Assembly (NCBI RefSeq): GCF_002838065.1
Contig: NZ_PIZU01000007.1
Location: forward strand, 100,026-164,025
From: Mycobacterium hubeiense
Lineage (GTDB): Bacteria; Actinomycetota; Actinomycetes; Mycobacteriales; Mycobacteriaceae
Direction: 5' to 3'
Length of the DNA: 64,000 nt
The translations under genes and the position numbers were made by a program. Of the stretch, positions 1-8,648 are shown one piece after another. The number at the start of each line of letters is the position of its first letter. The first letter of the stretch is position 1. The notes beneath the pieces are model-generated. The model was not told where the DNA came from. It searched no databases and saw nothing but the letters and a program-made list of their open reading frames with translations.

Positions 1-401
1 CGGTCCTCGGTGACCGCACCCGCCGACCGTTGGCCGGCCAGCGATTCCAGTTCGGGTCCCGGATCCATGCCCATCGCGACGCGCGCGGCGCGGACGTAGT
101 ACAGACCTTCCAGCGCGCTCTCCTTGGCCAGCTCGGCCTGGCGCGGCGTGGTGGCCTGATCGATCTGCGACGACGCGGCGGTGTAGCGCTCGCTGGCGTC
201 GGCCAGCGCCTGCTTGGAGGCCTCGTCGGTGCCGGTCAGGTTGAGCACCTGACCGCCGAGGCGTTCGATGAGACGGCGCGCGTCGGCCTTGGCGTCGGCC
301 AGCGTGGTGGCGGTGCGCCTACCCGACGCCCGCGAGCTGTATACGGCCAGCGCGATCGCGGCGATGACCAGAATGATGAGGACCACCAACACGGTGTTCA
401 T
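1..401 (-). CDS. membrane-anchored conserved hypothetical protein, C-terminus cut by window edge
   Basis: The gene starts at an ATG at 401 on the minus strand and is still open at base 1, so only the first 133 residues are present. Residues about 4-21 form one hydrophobic segment (VLVVLIILVIAAIALAVY) with no obvious cleavage site, which suggests an N-terminal membrane anchor. After it comes an Ala/Glu/Gln-rich, probably helical stretch with RLGGQVL and YYVRAARVAMGMDPGPEL. I recall similar short anchored proteins in many mycobacteria but know no function for them. The next gene (lipP) is on the same strand and ends 45 bases upstream of this start, so co-transcription is possible. Confidence 0.75.
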   Translation of the reverse strand, partial: MNTVLVVLIILVIAAIALAVYSSRASGRRTATTLADAKADARRLIERLGGQVLNLTGTDEASKQALADASERYTAASSQIDQATTPRQAELAKESALEGLYYVRAARVAMGMDPGPELESLAGQRSAGAVTED

Positions 402-446
402 GGCGTCCAGCGTACCCAGCGCGACGAGCGAAAACGGCGGACTGAA

Positions 447-1637
447 TCAGTCGCGGATTACGCCCAGAGCGGAGTACACCTCGTCGGACAGCGCCACCGA
501 GCGGGGATCGGCGTTGCACTTGGTGGCATCGAAGTAGTTCATCACGTACGCGTAGCCGATGCGGTATTCGAGGTCGACGAACGCGAACGATCCGCCCGAG
601 CCGCCGTGCCCGAAGATCTTCGGGTTGGGGCCCGCGACGCCGCGCTGGTTCAACATGTAGCCCAGACCCCAGCCGTGGTCGGCCACCCGCGGCCCCAGCA
701 CGACATCGGTGTCGAACCCGCCCTGCGACACCCGCACGCGCTCCATGTGGTCGCGTGAGAGCAGCTTCTCCTGCGCCAGCGCGTTGTAGAACGTCGCCAT
801 GCCCAGCGCCGACACGTGCGCGTTGGTCCCCGGAAACTCGATCTCGCGCCACAGCTCCAGGACGTTGGAGCCGAGTTCGTCGTCGGGGACAAAGCCCATT
901 GCCACCGCGAGCCCGGCCATCGGATGCTCCGCCAGCGAGGCCGGATGCTCGGGCGCCTCACTGGCGGCCAGCACATCGCGGATGTGCGGCTTGTTCACCA
1001 TCTCGGCGCACCGGTGGTGCTGCGACGGGTGCAGGCCGATGTGCACGTCGATGCCGAGCGGTTCGGCGATCTCGGTGCGCAGGTACTGGCCGAGGGTGCG
1101 GCCGGTGACGCGACGGACCACCTCGCCGAGGATGAACCCGAACGTCACCATGTGGTAGCCCTGCGCGGTGCCGGGTTCCCACCACGGCTCGGCCGCGGCG
1201 ATGTGGCGGCACACGCCGTCCCAGTCGGCGGCGTCGGCCCAGTGCAGGCGATGACGCGGGCCGATCACGCCGGACCGGTGGCCCATCACCATGGCCAGCG
1301 TGATGTCCTGTTTGCCGGCTTGGGCGAATTCGGGCCAGTACGCGGCGATGGGGGCGTCGAGGTCGAGCTCGCCGCGGTCGGCCAGCAGATGCACGCAGGT
1401 GCTGGTGAGTCCTTTGGAGCCAGAGAAGATGCTGGCGAGCGTGTCCTGCCGCCAGGGCCGACGGCCGTCGGCATCAGCGGAGCCGCCCCACAGGTTGACG
1501 ACGAGGTCGCCGTCCACCCACACCGCCACCGCGGCGCCGATATCGCCGCGATCGGTGAAGTTCTGCTCGAAGGCGTCGCGGACTTTGTCGAAGCCGGCAG
1601 AGCATGAGCCGTTGATGGGCACCTGCGTGTCCCTCAA
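447..1637 (-). CDS. lipP: LipP-type esterase / beta-lactamase family serine hydrolase
   Basis: This is a class C beta-lactamase/esterase-fold hydrolase like M. tuberculosis LipP (Rv2463), expected to cleave short acyl esters. The nucleophile motif SxxK is seen as SGSK in IFSGSKGLTS, and a late FGHGGSGG stretch matches the KTG/HGG-type box near the C-terminus. The length (396 aa) matches the family. Start choice: AGGAGG at 1644-1649 touches the ATG at 1643, which leaves no spacing, but lies 6 nt before a TTG at 1637, so I prefer the TTG. An in-frame ATG at 1694 is further upstream. Its position next to tig, on the opposite strand, matches the order in M. tuberculosis. Confidence 0.88.
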   Translation of the reverse strand: MRDTQVPINGSCSAGFDKVRDAFEQNFTDRGDIGAAVAVWVDGDLVVNLWGGSADADGRRPWRQDTLASIFSGSKGLTSTCVHLLADRGELDLDAPIAAYWPEFAQAGKQDITLAMVMGHRSGVIGPRHRLHWADAADWDGVCRHIAAAEPWWEPGTAQGYHMVTFGFILGEVVRRVTGRTLGQYLRTEIAEPLGIDVHIGLHPSQHHRCAEMVNKPHIRDVLAASEAPEHPASLAEHPMAGLAVAMGFVPDDELGSNVLELWREIEFPGTNAHVSALGMATFYNALAQEKLLSRDHMERVRVSQGGFDTDVVLGPRVADHGWGLGYMLNQRGVAGPNPKIFGHGGSGGSFAFVDLEYRIGYAYVMNYFDATKCNADPRSVALSDEVYSALGVIRD

Positions 1638-1812
1638 CCCCATCCTCCTGTCGCTGACCATCCCTGAAGGCCCTGGAAACCTTACCGGCCGCAACGATAT
1701 TGGGCAGAAGTGAGATCAGCCGGTCGGGTGATCCTATGTCGGCGTGGCGCCCTGCATGGAGGGGCGGTATCGGATCGTTACGGCCTCGCCGTCGGGCCGA
1801 GATTTCCGGTCG

Positions 1813-1886
1813 TGGAGCGGGCGACGGGAATCGAACCCGCGTCACTAGTTTGGAAGACTAGCGCTCTACCATTGAGCTACGCCCGC
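1813..1886 (-). tRNA. tRNA-Gly (anticodon TCC)
   Basis: Read on the minus strand, a 7-bp acceptor stem GCGGGCG/CGCCCGC closes a cloverleaf with the T-loop GGTTCGATTCC. The anticodon stem CTAGT/ACTAG carries the loop CTTCCAA, giving anticodon TCC, which reads GGA. The discriminator is T and the CCA end is encoded in the DNA (bases 1815-1813). Confidence 0.96.
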
Positions 1887-2006
1887 ATGTTGCGCAACGC
1901 AGACTGTACCGGCGCGTCCGAAATCAAATCCAATTGAATGCGTCGCGTGTCCAGCCCGTAGTATCTCGCGTGGTCAGCCGTGCGTTTTTTGCAGCGGACG
2001 GCACAC

Positions 2007-2080
2007 CGGGGTGTAGCGCAGCTTGGTAGCGCATCCGCTTTGGGAGCGGAAGGCCGCAGGTTCAAATCCTGTCACCCCGA
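2007..2080 (+). tRNA. tRNA-Pro (anticodon TGG)
   Basis: A 7-bp acceptor stem CGGGGTG/CACCCCG closes a cloverleaf with D-loop AGCTTGGTAGCG and T-arm GCAGGTTCAAATCCTGT. The anticodon stem TCCGC/GCGGA has loop TTTGGGA, so the anticodon is TGG and it reads CCA. The bases after the discriminator A are CCG, so CCA is not encoded. It lies 47 nt upstream of tig on the same strand and could share its transcript. Confidence 0.96.
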
Positions 2081-2127
2081 CCGACAGCAGACCCGTCTAC
2101 CCAGACCGAGATAAGAGGAGTACCGCA

Positions 2128-3516
2128 GTGAAGAGCACCGTCGAGCAGTTGAGCCCCACGCGGGTGCGCATCAACGTGGAGGTGCCCTTCGAGGAGTGGG
2201 AAGGCGACTTCGACCGGGCCCTCAAGGAGATGGCCAAGCAAGTGCGGCTGCCCGGGTTCCGGCCGGGCAAGGTGCCGGTGAAGCTATTGGAGGCGCGCAT
2301 CGACAAGGAAGCGATGCTCGACCAGGTGGTCAGCGAGGCGGTGCCCAGTCGCTATAGCGAGGCGGTGACGAGTTCGGACGTCAAGCCGCTGGGGCAGCCC
2401 GAGATCGAGATCACCAAGAAGGCCTACGGCGAGGACCTCGAGTTCACCGCAGAGGTCGACATCCGTCCCGAGATCGACCTGCCCGACCTGAGCGCGCTCA
2501 AGATCACCGTCGACCCGATCGAGGTGAGCGACGAGGAGGTCGACGCCGAGCTGCAGAACCTGCGCGCCCGCTTCGGCACGCTCACGGGCGTCGACCGTGC
2601 AGCCCAGGAGGGCGACTTTGTCTCCATCGACCTGTCGGCCACGGTCGACGGCGAAGAGGTGCCCGAAGCCAACACCGAGGGGTTGTCCCACGAGGTCGGC
2701 TCCGGTCAGCTGATCGACGGCCTCGACGAGGCGATCGTCGGGCTGAAGGAGGGCGAGACCCGCGTCTTCACCACCAAGCTGGCCGCCGGTGAGCACGCCG
2801 GCAAGGAGGCCCAGGTGACCGTCACGGTGAAGTCGGTCAAGGAACGCGAACTGCCCGAGCCCGATGATGAATTCGCGCAATTGGCAAGCGAATTCGACAC
2901 CATGGACGAGCTGCGGGAAAACCTCACCGAGCAGGTGCGCCGGATGAAGCGCGTGCAGCAGGCCGAGCAGATCCGTGACAAGGCGCTGGAAACCCTTCTC
3001 GAGCAGACCGAGGTGCCGCTGCCGGAGAAGATCGTGCAGGCCCAGGTCGACGACACCCTGCACAACGCCATCCACGCCCTCGACCACGACGAGGAGCGCT
3101 TCGCCGAGGCGCTGGCCGAACAGGGCAGCAGCCGCGAGGAATTCGACGCCGACAGCCGCAGCAACGCCGAGAAGGCCATCAAGACCCAGCTGCTGATGGA
3201 CGCCATCGCCGACAAGCTCAACATCCAGGTCGGCCAGAACGACCTCACCGAGCGGCTGGTGCTGATGTCGCGGCAGTACGGCCTCGAGCCGCAGCAGCTG
3301 CTGCAGGTGTTGCAGCAGAACAACCAGCTACCCGCGATGTATGCCGACGTGCGACGCGGCCTGACCATCGCCGCGGTGGTGCATGGCGCCACGGTCACCG
3401 ACACCGAGGGCAACGTGATCGACACCACGGAGTTCTTCGGCCCGTCCGGCGGGGAAGAAGCCGGTGAAGAGGCTGGCGAAGAGTCCAAGGACGAGGCGCC
3501 CGACGACGCACAGTGA
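2128..3516 (+). CDS. tig: trigger factor, ribosome-associated chaperone and peptidyl-prolyl isomerase
   Basis: Trigger factor binds nascent chains at the ribosome exit tunnel. The N-terminal ribosome-binding domain contains the signature GFRPGKVP (residues about 45-52), followed by an FKBP-like isomerase domain (about 150-240) and a helical C-terminal chaperone domain. The protein is 462 aa, normal for mycobacteria, with an acidic tail rich in Glu and Asp. The open frame extends back into tRNA-Pro, but GTG at 2128 has AGAGGAG 7 nt upstream and the protein then begins [14 protein letters not shown], the expected N-terminus. It is followed by clpP1-clpP2, coupling folding with proteolysis. Confidence 0.97.
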   Translation: MKSTVEQLSPTRVRINVEVPFEEWEGDFDRALKEMAKQVRLPGFRPGKVPVKLLEARIDKEAMLDQVVSEAVPSRYSEAVTSSDVKPLGQPEIEITKKAYGEDLEFTAEVDIRPEIDLPDLSALKITVDPIEVSDEEVDAELQNLRARFGTLTGVDRAAQEGDFVSIDLSATVDGEEVPEANTEGLSHEVGSGQLIDGLDEAIVGLKEGETRVFTTKLAAGEHAGKEAQVTVTVKSVKERELPEPDDEFAQLASEFDTMDELRENLTEQVRRMKRVQQAEQIRDKALETLLEQTEVPLPEKIVQAQVDDTLHNAIHALDHDEERFAEALAEQGSSREEFDADSRSNAEKAIKTQLLMDAIADKLNIQVGQNDLTERLVLMSRQYGLEPQQLLQVLQQNNQLPAMYADVRRGLTIAAVVHGATVTDTEGNVIDTTEFFGPSGGEEAGEEAGEESKDEAPDDAQ

Positions 3517-3527
3517 CGCTGTGAGCG
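3517..3527. promoter_or_regulatory. candidate ClgR box upstream of clpP1P2
   Basis: CGCTGTGAGCG lies directly after the tig stop codon; read on the other strand it is CGCTCACAGCG. This fits the ClgR core CGCYNANRGCG that I know from corynebacteria and mycobacteria, where ClgR activates clp genes. It is about 85 bp upstream of the clpP1 start. Only the pattern match is seen. Confidence 0.5.
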
Positions 3528-3612
3528 AACGCGAGCCTTTCAGGGAGTGCGCGGCGTCGCAGGTTGGTTAGTGTCGGTGAGTACCAGACGTAGAGAAAGC
3601 AGGTATCCAGTC

Positions 3613-4209
3613 GTGACGGACATGCGGTCGAACGGGCAGGGGTTCAACCTCGTCGACTCGGTGTATGAGCGGTTGCTCTCCGAGCGCATCATCTTCCTGG
3701 GTTCCCAGGTGGACGACGACATCGCCAACCGGCTGTGCGCGCAGATTCTGCTGCTCGCCGCCGAGGACCCCACCAAGGACATTTCGCTCTACATCAACTC
3801 GCCCGGCGGCTCCATCAGCGCGGGCATGGCGATCTACGACACTATGGTGCTGGCGCCGTGCGACATCGCGACGTACGCGATGGGCATGGCCGCCTCGATG
3901 GGCCAGTTCCTGCTGGCCGCCGGCACCAAGGGCAAGCGCTACGCGCTGCCGCACGCGCGGATCCTGATGCACCAGCCGCTCGGCGGTGTGACGGGTAGCG
4001 CCGCCGACATCGCGATCCAGGCCGAGCAGTTCGCCGTCATCAAGAAGGAAATGTTCCGGCTCAACGCGGAGTTCACCGGACAGCCGGTCGAACGCATCGA
4101 GGCCGACTCCGACCGCGACCGCTGGTTCACCGCGCAGGAGGCCCTCGAGTACGGGTTCGTCGACCACATCATCACCCGCGCCGCAGTCAATGGAGTGTCC
4201 AATGTCTAA
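3613..4209 (+). CDS. clpP1: ATP-dependent Clp protease proteolytic subunit ClpP1
   Basis: ClpP1 forms one heptameric ring of the mixed ClpP1P2 peptidase that degrades proteins unfolded by ClpX or ClpC1. The catalytic triad is visible as Ser95 (GMAASMGQF), His120 (ILMHQPLGG) and Asp169 (DSDRDRW). The frame is open to 3547, but GTG at 3613 gives VTDMRSN, which matches the known mycobacterial N-terminus just before the propeptide region, and a protein of 198 aa. It overlaps clpP2 by 8 nt, indicating translational coupling of the two subunits. Confidence 0.96.
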   Translation: MTDMRSNGQGFNLVDSVYERLLSERIIFLGSQVDDDIANRLCAQILLLAAEDPTKDISLYINSPGGSISAGMAIYDTMVLAPCDIATYAMGMAASMGQFLLAAGTKGKRYALPHARILMHQPLGGVTGSAADIAIQAEQFAVIKKEMFRLNAEFTGQPVERIEADSDRDRWFTAQEALEYGFVDHIITRAAVNGVSNV

Positions 4210-4855
4210 CTACTCGTCAGCTGACCCTCGCCTGGCGCCGCAGGCGCGCTACATCCTGCCGTCGTTCATTGAGCACTCGAGCTTTGGCGTCAAGGAGTCC
4301 AACCCGTACAACAAGCTGTTCGAGGAACGGATCATCTTCCTCGGCGTACAGGTGGACGACGCGTCGGCCAACGACATCATGGCCCAGCTGCTGGTGCTGG
4401 AGTCGCTGGATCCCGACCGCGACATCACCATGTACATCAACTCGCCGGGTGGTTCGTTCACCTCGCTGATGGCGATCTACGACACCATGCAGTACGTGCG
4501 CGCCGACATCCAGACGGTGTGCCTGGGCCAGGCCGCGTCGGCGGCTGCGGTGCTGCTGGCGGCGGGTACGCCGGGTAAGCGGTTGGCGCTGCCCAACGCC
4601 CGCGTGTTGATCCACCAGCCGGCGCTGTCGGGCGTCATCCAGGGCCAGTTCTCCGATCTGGAGATCCAGGCCGCCGAGGTGGAGCGGATGCGCACGCTGA
4701 TGGAGACCACCCTCGCCCACCACACCGGCAAGGATCCCGCGGTGATCCGCAAAGACACCGACCGCGACAAGATCCTGACCGCCGAAGAGGCCAAGGACTA
4801 CGGGATCATCGACACCGTTCTGGAGTACCGGAAGCTGTCCGCGCAGACGGCCTAA
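4202..4855 (+). CDS. clpP2: ATP-dependent Clp protease proteolytic subunit ClpP2
   Basis: This is the second ring of the ClpP1P2 protease and the one that docks the ClpX/ClpC1 ATPases. Catalytic residues are Ser113 ([10 protein letters not shown]), His138 (VLIHQPAL) and Asp189 (KDTDRDK). The body, from [16 protein letters not shown] to the end [10 protein letters not shown], is nearly identical to the M. tuberculosis protein as I remember it. ATG at 4202 has GGAG 6 nt upstream (inside clpP1), giving 217 aa; a second in-frame ATG at 4190 lacks such a site. It lies in an operon with clpP1. Confidence 0.96.
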   Translation: MSNYSSADPRLAPQARYILPSFIEHSSFGVKESNPYNKLFEERIIFLGVQVDDASANDIMAQLLVLESLDPDRDITMYINSPGGSFTSLMAIYDTMQYVRADIQTVCLGQAASAAAVLLAAGTPGKRLALPNARVLIHQPALSGVIQGQFSDLEIQAAEVERMRTLMETTLAHHTGKDPAVIRKDTDRDKILTAEEAKDYGIIDTVLEYRKLSAQTA

Positions 4856-4859
4856 CCGG

Positions 4860-5603
4860 TTGACTCCCGACTGGGTCACCGCGTTTCTCGACTTCGCGCC
4901 TGAGCACTACGGCGAGGGCATGCGAATCTGGTCGTCGGCGACGGGGTACGGGATAAGCCCACGCCGCTGCGACAATGGCGAGTTCGCGACGCTGGTGCCG
5001 GCCGACGGCGATGCGTTCTTGAAGGTGCAGCGCCTCGACGAGGGCGCCGACCGGATCCATCTCGACCTGCACGTGGCGCACCCCCGCACGGCCGCGGACC
5101 GCGCGATCGAACTCGGTGCCACCGAGCTCGCCGATCGCGGCTATGTGGTCCTGCGGTCCCCGGGCGGGTTCACGTTCTGCTTCGTGGCCCATCCGGCGGC
5201 CACCCGGCCGCGGCCGAGCACCTGGCCGAGCGGCCACTCGTCGCTCGTCGACCAGGTGTGCCTGGACATCCCGGGGCCGTCCTACGACGCCGAATGCACC
5301 TTCTGGGCGGCGTTGACCGAGTGGGAGACACGGGCATCGGCGGTCTCGACGGACTTCCGGTCGCTCGCCCGTCCCGAGGGCCATCCACTGCGGCTCCTCC
5401 TGCAACGGCTGGGTGACTCAGCGGGTGACGTCGGCGCCCATTTCGACTGGGCGACCACTGATCGCGCGGCCGAGACCCAACGCCATGTCGCGCTCGGCGC
5501 ACGCGTCCTGGACGTCCAACCGGTGTGGACGGTGCTCGCCGACCCCTGCGGCCGGCGCTACTGCTTGACCGACCGCGACCCCGAGACCGGGATGCTCGGC
5601 TGA
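4860..5603 (+). CDS. VOC-superfamily (glyoxalase-like) protein, two-domain
   Basis: The 247-residue protein looks like two vicinal-oxygen-chelate modules. The first, around residues 5-110, contains IHLDLHVAHP and GYVVLRSPGGFTFCFV. The second, around 125-245, contains VDQVCLDIPG, GAHFDWATTD and VLADPCGRRYCLTDRD. Paired metal-ligand-like residues (His/Glu) recur, but I cannot assign a substrate. Translation starts at a TTG only 4 nt after the clpP2 stop, so it probably rides on the clpP operon. It is convergent with mmuM with essentially no spacer. Confidence 0.8.
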   Translation: MTPDWVTAFLDFAPEHYGEGMRIWSSATGYGISPRRCDNGEFATLVPADGDAFLKVQRLDEGADRIHLDLHVAHPRTAADRAIELGATELADRGYVVLRSPGGFTFCFVAHPAATRPRPSTWPSGHSSLVDQVCLDIPGPSYDAECTFWAALTEWETRASAVSTDFRSLARPEGHPLRLLLQRLGDSAGDVGAHFDWATTDRAAETQRHVALGARVLDVQPVWTVLADPCGRRYCLTDRDPETGMLG

Positions 5604-5604
5604 G

Positions 5605-6480
5605 CTAAATCGCTGCGGCGAGCGCGGCGATATCCGACGGCCGCACCCGACAGCACCCGCCGATGATGCGCGCGCCCGCCGAAACCCATTGCGGGGCAAG
5701 GTCGGGCGAGTATTGCGACGGGCCTACCCACGTGCGACGGGTTGCGTCCCAGCCTTCCCCGCTGTTGGGGTAGACGACGACGGGCTTGCCGGTGACGCTG
5801 CGGGCGATCTCGATCGCGGGCAGCACGTCGCCCGGCGCGCAGCAGTTGACGCCGACGGCGACGATGTCCGGCACGCCGGAAGCGACGGCGAACGCCTCGT
5901 CCAGTGGTTGTCCGGCGCGGGTCGTCCTCCCGTCGATGGTGTAGCTCAGCCAGGCCGGCACGGCGAGTTCGCGAATCAAGGCGACCAGCGCCTCGGCTTC
6001 GTCCGCGTCCGGGATGGTTTCGACGGCCAACACGTCGGGTCCGGCGTCGGCGAGCACCTCCATCCGCGGGCGATGCCACGCCATCAACTCCGCGACGGAG
6101 CGCCCGTAGCGGCCGCGGTATTCCGAGCCGTCGGCCAGCGCGGCGCCGTACGGCCCGATCGAGGCGGCCACCCAGCCGTCGGCCTCCGCGGCGGCCGTTC
6201 GGGCCAGCTCGACGCTGCGCCGCAGCAGTCGCTCGGCGCCGTCGCGATCGATTCCGCGCGCCGCGAAACCCTGGAACGAGGCCTGATAACTCGCAGTCGT
6301 GGCGAACCGGGCGCCGGCGTCAAAGAATGCCTTATGAACTGCGACGATGTGCTCTGGGCCGTCGAGTAGCAGCCGGGCGGACCACAGCGCGTCGGAGAGA
6401 TCGAGGCCACGCGCCTCCAGCTCGGTGGCCAGGCCGCCGTCGCTGATGAGAACGGTATCGTGGGGCACGGCGAACACCAC
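5605..6480 (-). CDS. mmuM: homocysteine S-methyltransferase
   Basis: This family transfers a methyl group from S-methylmethionine (or S-adenosylmethionine) to homocysteine, giving methionine. The fold is a zinc-dependent TIM barrel and the three zinc cysteines are visible: VNCC at 213-214 and GGCC at 276-277. N-terminal ISDGGLATELEARG is the family signature. Length 291 aa is typical. The start is the first GTG of the frame; the ribosome binding site is weak, and GTG codons 2 and 5 are alternatives. It occupies the place of Rv2458 next to clpX. Confidence 0.92.
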   Translation of the reverse strand: MVFAVPHDTVLISDGGLATELEARGLDLSDALWSARLLLDGPEHIVAVHKAFFDAGARFATTASYQASFQGFAARGIDRDGAERLLRRSVELARTAAAEADGWVAASIGPYGAALADGSEYRGRYGRSVAELMAWHRPRMEVLADAGPDVLAVETIPDADEAEALVALIRELAVPAWLSYTIDGRTTRAGQPLDEAFAVASGVPDIVAVGVNCCAPGDVLPAIEIARSVTGKPVVVYPNSGEGWDATRRTWVGPSQYSPDLAPQWVSAGARIIGGCCRVRPSDIAALAAAI

Positions 6481-6746
6481 GGCGCAACTCTACGGCCACT
6501 CGTGCACCGCCTCTCGGTCCGATCACGGCGGCGACACGCCAGGGACACGGCGGCGCGTTCGGAGGGGCGACGAGGGCCGTCACGGGATATGTTCAGCGAA
6601 CGAAAGCTAAATACCACCGACGCGATTCGGCTTTATCGGTCGCACCGCGCCGGAACAAGCGGGTAGCGTCGGGACCAACAACTCGAGGCGACCGCTCGAA
6701 CTGGATCGACACCGACTGCGAACTTAGAGAGTAGGACCCCACCACC
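6481..6746. promoter_or_regulatory. divergent mmuM/clpX intergenic region
   Basis: These 266 bases separate the starts of mmuM (minus) and clpX (plus) and must hold both promoters. The segment before clpX is noticeably AT-richer (AAAGCTAAATACC, TTCGGCTTTATCGG). GAGAGTAGGA precedes the clpX ATG by about 10 nt. I see no full ClgR box or other clear operator here. Confidence 0.5.
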
Positions 6747-8027
6747 ATGGCGCGCATTGGAGACGGCGGTGACCTGCTGAAGTGCTCGTTCTGCGGCAAG
6801 AGTCAAAAGCAGGTGAAGAAGCTCATTGCGGGGCCGGGCGTCTATATCTGCGACGAGTGCATTGACCTCTGCAACGAGATCATCGAAGAAGAGCTGGCCG
6901 ACGCCGACGACGTAAAACTCGACGAGCTGCCGAAGCCGGCCGAGATTCGGGAGTTTCTCGAGAGCTATGTGATCGGTCAGGACACCGCCAAGAGGACGCT
7001 GGCCGTCGCCGTCTACAACCACTACAAGCGCATCCAGGCAGGTGAGAAGTCGCGGGATTCGCGCTCCGAGCCCGTCGAACTGACCAAGTCCAACATCCTG
7101 ATGCTCGGCCCCACGGGCTGCGGCAAGACCTATCTCGCGCAGACGCTGGCCAAGATGCTCAATGTCCCGTTCGCGATCGCCGACGCCACCGCGCTGACGG
7201 AGGCCGGGTATGTGGGCGAGGACGTCGAGAACATCCTGCTCAAGCTCATCCAGGCCGCCGATTACGACGTCAAGCGCGCCGAGACCGGAATCATCTACAT
7301 CGACGAGGTCGACAAGATCGCCCGCAAGAGCGAGAACCCGTCGATCACCCGTGACGTCTCCGGTGAGGGCGTGCAGCAGGCGCTGCTGAAAATTCTCGAG
7401 GGCACGCAGGCGTCGGTGCCGCCGCAGGGCGGACGCAAACATCCGCATCAGGAGTTCATCCAGATCGACACGACCAACGTGTTGTTCATCGTGGCGGGTG
7501 CGTTCGCGGGTCTGGAGAAGATCGTCTCGGATCGTATCGGCAAACGCGGTCTGGGCTTCGGCGCCGAGGTGCATTCCAAGGCCGAGATCGATACTCAGGA
7601 TCACTTCGCCGAGGTCATGCCCGAAGACTTGATCAAGTTCGGGCTGATCCCCGAGTTCATCGGCCGGCTGCCGGTGGTCGCATCGGTGACCAACCTCGAC
7701 AAGGATTCACTGGTTCAGATCCTGTCGAAACCGAAGAACGCGTTGGTCAAGCAGTACACCCGGCTGTTCGAAATGGACGGCGTGGAGCTGGAATTCACCG
7801 ACGATGCGCTCGAGGCCATCGCCGATCAGGCCATCCACCGCGGTACCGGCGCCCGTGGGCTGCGCGCCATCATGGAAGAAGTGCTGCTGCCGGTGATGTA
7901 CGACATCCCCAGCCGCGACGACGTCGCCAAGGTGGTCGTCACCAAGGAGACCGTGCAGGACAACGTGCTGCCGACGATCGTGCCGCGCAAGCCGCCGCGC
8001 AGTGAGCGCCGCGACAAGTCCGCCTAG
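6747..8027 (+). CDS. clpX: Clp protease ATP-binding unfoldase ClpX
   Basis: ClpX recognises and unfolds substrates and threads them into ClpP1P2. The N-terminal zinc-binding domain has Cys13, Cys16, Cys35 and Cys38. Walker A is GPTGCGKT (121-128), the pore loop GYVG is at 154-157 and Walker [10 protein letters not shown] at 182-190. The ClpP-docking loop region reads [10 protein letters not shown]. At 426 aa it is full length. The stop overlaps the convergent DUF5994 gene by 4 bases. It is separated from clpP1P2 by two genes but belongs to the same functional set. Confidence 0.98.
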   Translation: MARIGDGGDLLKCSFCGKSQKQVKKLIAGPGVYICDECIDLCNEIIEEELADADDVKLDELPKPAEIREFLESYVIGQDTAKRTLAVAVYNHYKRIQAGEKSRDSRSEPVELTKSNILMLGPTGCGKTYLAQTLAKMLNVPFAIADATALTEAGYVGEDVENILLKLIQAADYDVKRAETGIIYIDEVDKIARKSENPSITRDVSGEGVQQALLKILEGTQASVPPQGGRKHPHQEFIQIDTTNVLFIVAGAFAGLEKIVSDRIGKRGLGFGAEVHSKAEIDTQDHFAEVMPEDLIKFGLIPEFIGRLPVVASVTNLDKDSLVQILSKPKNALVKQYTRLFEMDGVELEFTDDALEAIADQAIHRGTGARGLRAIMEEVLLPVMYDIPSRDDVAKVVVTKETVQDNVLPTIVPRKPPRSERRDKSA

Positions 8028-8545
8028 CGTGGCGTGCTGACTCCGGCCGCCCAATGACCTTCCGCCGCGGCCGCGCGCGCACGCGCGTGCTGCTCGCCAG
8101 CGCTGACCATGAGTAGATCGTCGACGCTGTCGTCGTTCCCGGGGCCCGCCGCGGCCATCATGCTGTCGTGGGCCTGGTCGGGCTTGGTGTGCGCCGCAAC
8201 GATCAACAGCACGATCTTGTCGCGGTTGACGCCGAGGACCTCAATGGTGTTGCGCGGCTGACGCTTGTAGCCGTCGAGTCGGACAGCTCGTCCGCCAGTG
8301 ACGAGTTTGCGTGGGGCGCTTGCCCATTCGCCGAACCTGTACAGCACGCGGTCGATCCGGCCGAGACGTACCGAAAGGACGGCGAGTAGGTCCGGAAGCT
8401 CGGTCACCAGATCGTCGGTCCGGGGCCACCAGGCGCCATCGACATAGCCGGAGAGCTGGCCCTTGGGCTTCAACCGCAGCCGCGGCGTGTACTCGGGAGG
8501 GGTTTGGTGCCGACCGGGTTCGGGGCGGTCGTGTTGCAGCGTCAT
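8024..8545 (-). CDS. DUF5994 family protein
   Basis: The 173-aa product has the pattern I associate with DUF5994: [46 protein letters not shown] and [16 protein letters not shown]. It is a small soluble protein, common and often multi-copy in mycobacteria, with no function known to me. ATG at 8545 has GGGAG 7 nt upstream. The 102 bases between it and the desaturase hold nothing I recognise. It is convergent with clpX. Confidence 0.82.
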   Translation of the reverse strand: MTLQHDRPEPGRHQTPPEYTPRLRLKPKGQLSGYVDGAWWPRTDDLVTELPDLLAVLSVRLGRIDRVLYRFGEWASAPRKLVTGGRAVRLDGYKRQPRNTIEVLGVNRDKIVLLIVAAHTKPDQAHDSMMAAAGPGNDDSVDDLLMVSAGEQHARARAAAAEGHWAAGVSTPR

Positions 8546-8648
8546 GGCGACGCTCCCGTCTTGACCGCGAATCGGTCAATCTTCTTCAAACCGGCGATGA
8601 AACGACCTCAGAACGGTCATATGCGAAGTACCGCCGATGGCTCATACG

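Noticed and set aside
30..758. Long plus-strand frame over the 5' end of the window
   Set aside because: It runs antisense to the truncated membrane protein and lipP, with His/Arg/Gly-rich translation and no family features; it is a shadow of high-GC coding DNA.
2023..2127. Upstream extension of the tig frame
   Set aside because: It begins inside tRNA-Pro; the GTG at 2128 has a good ribosome binding site and the conserved N-terminus.
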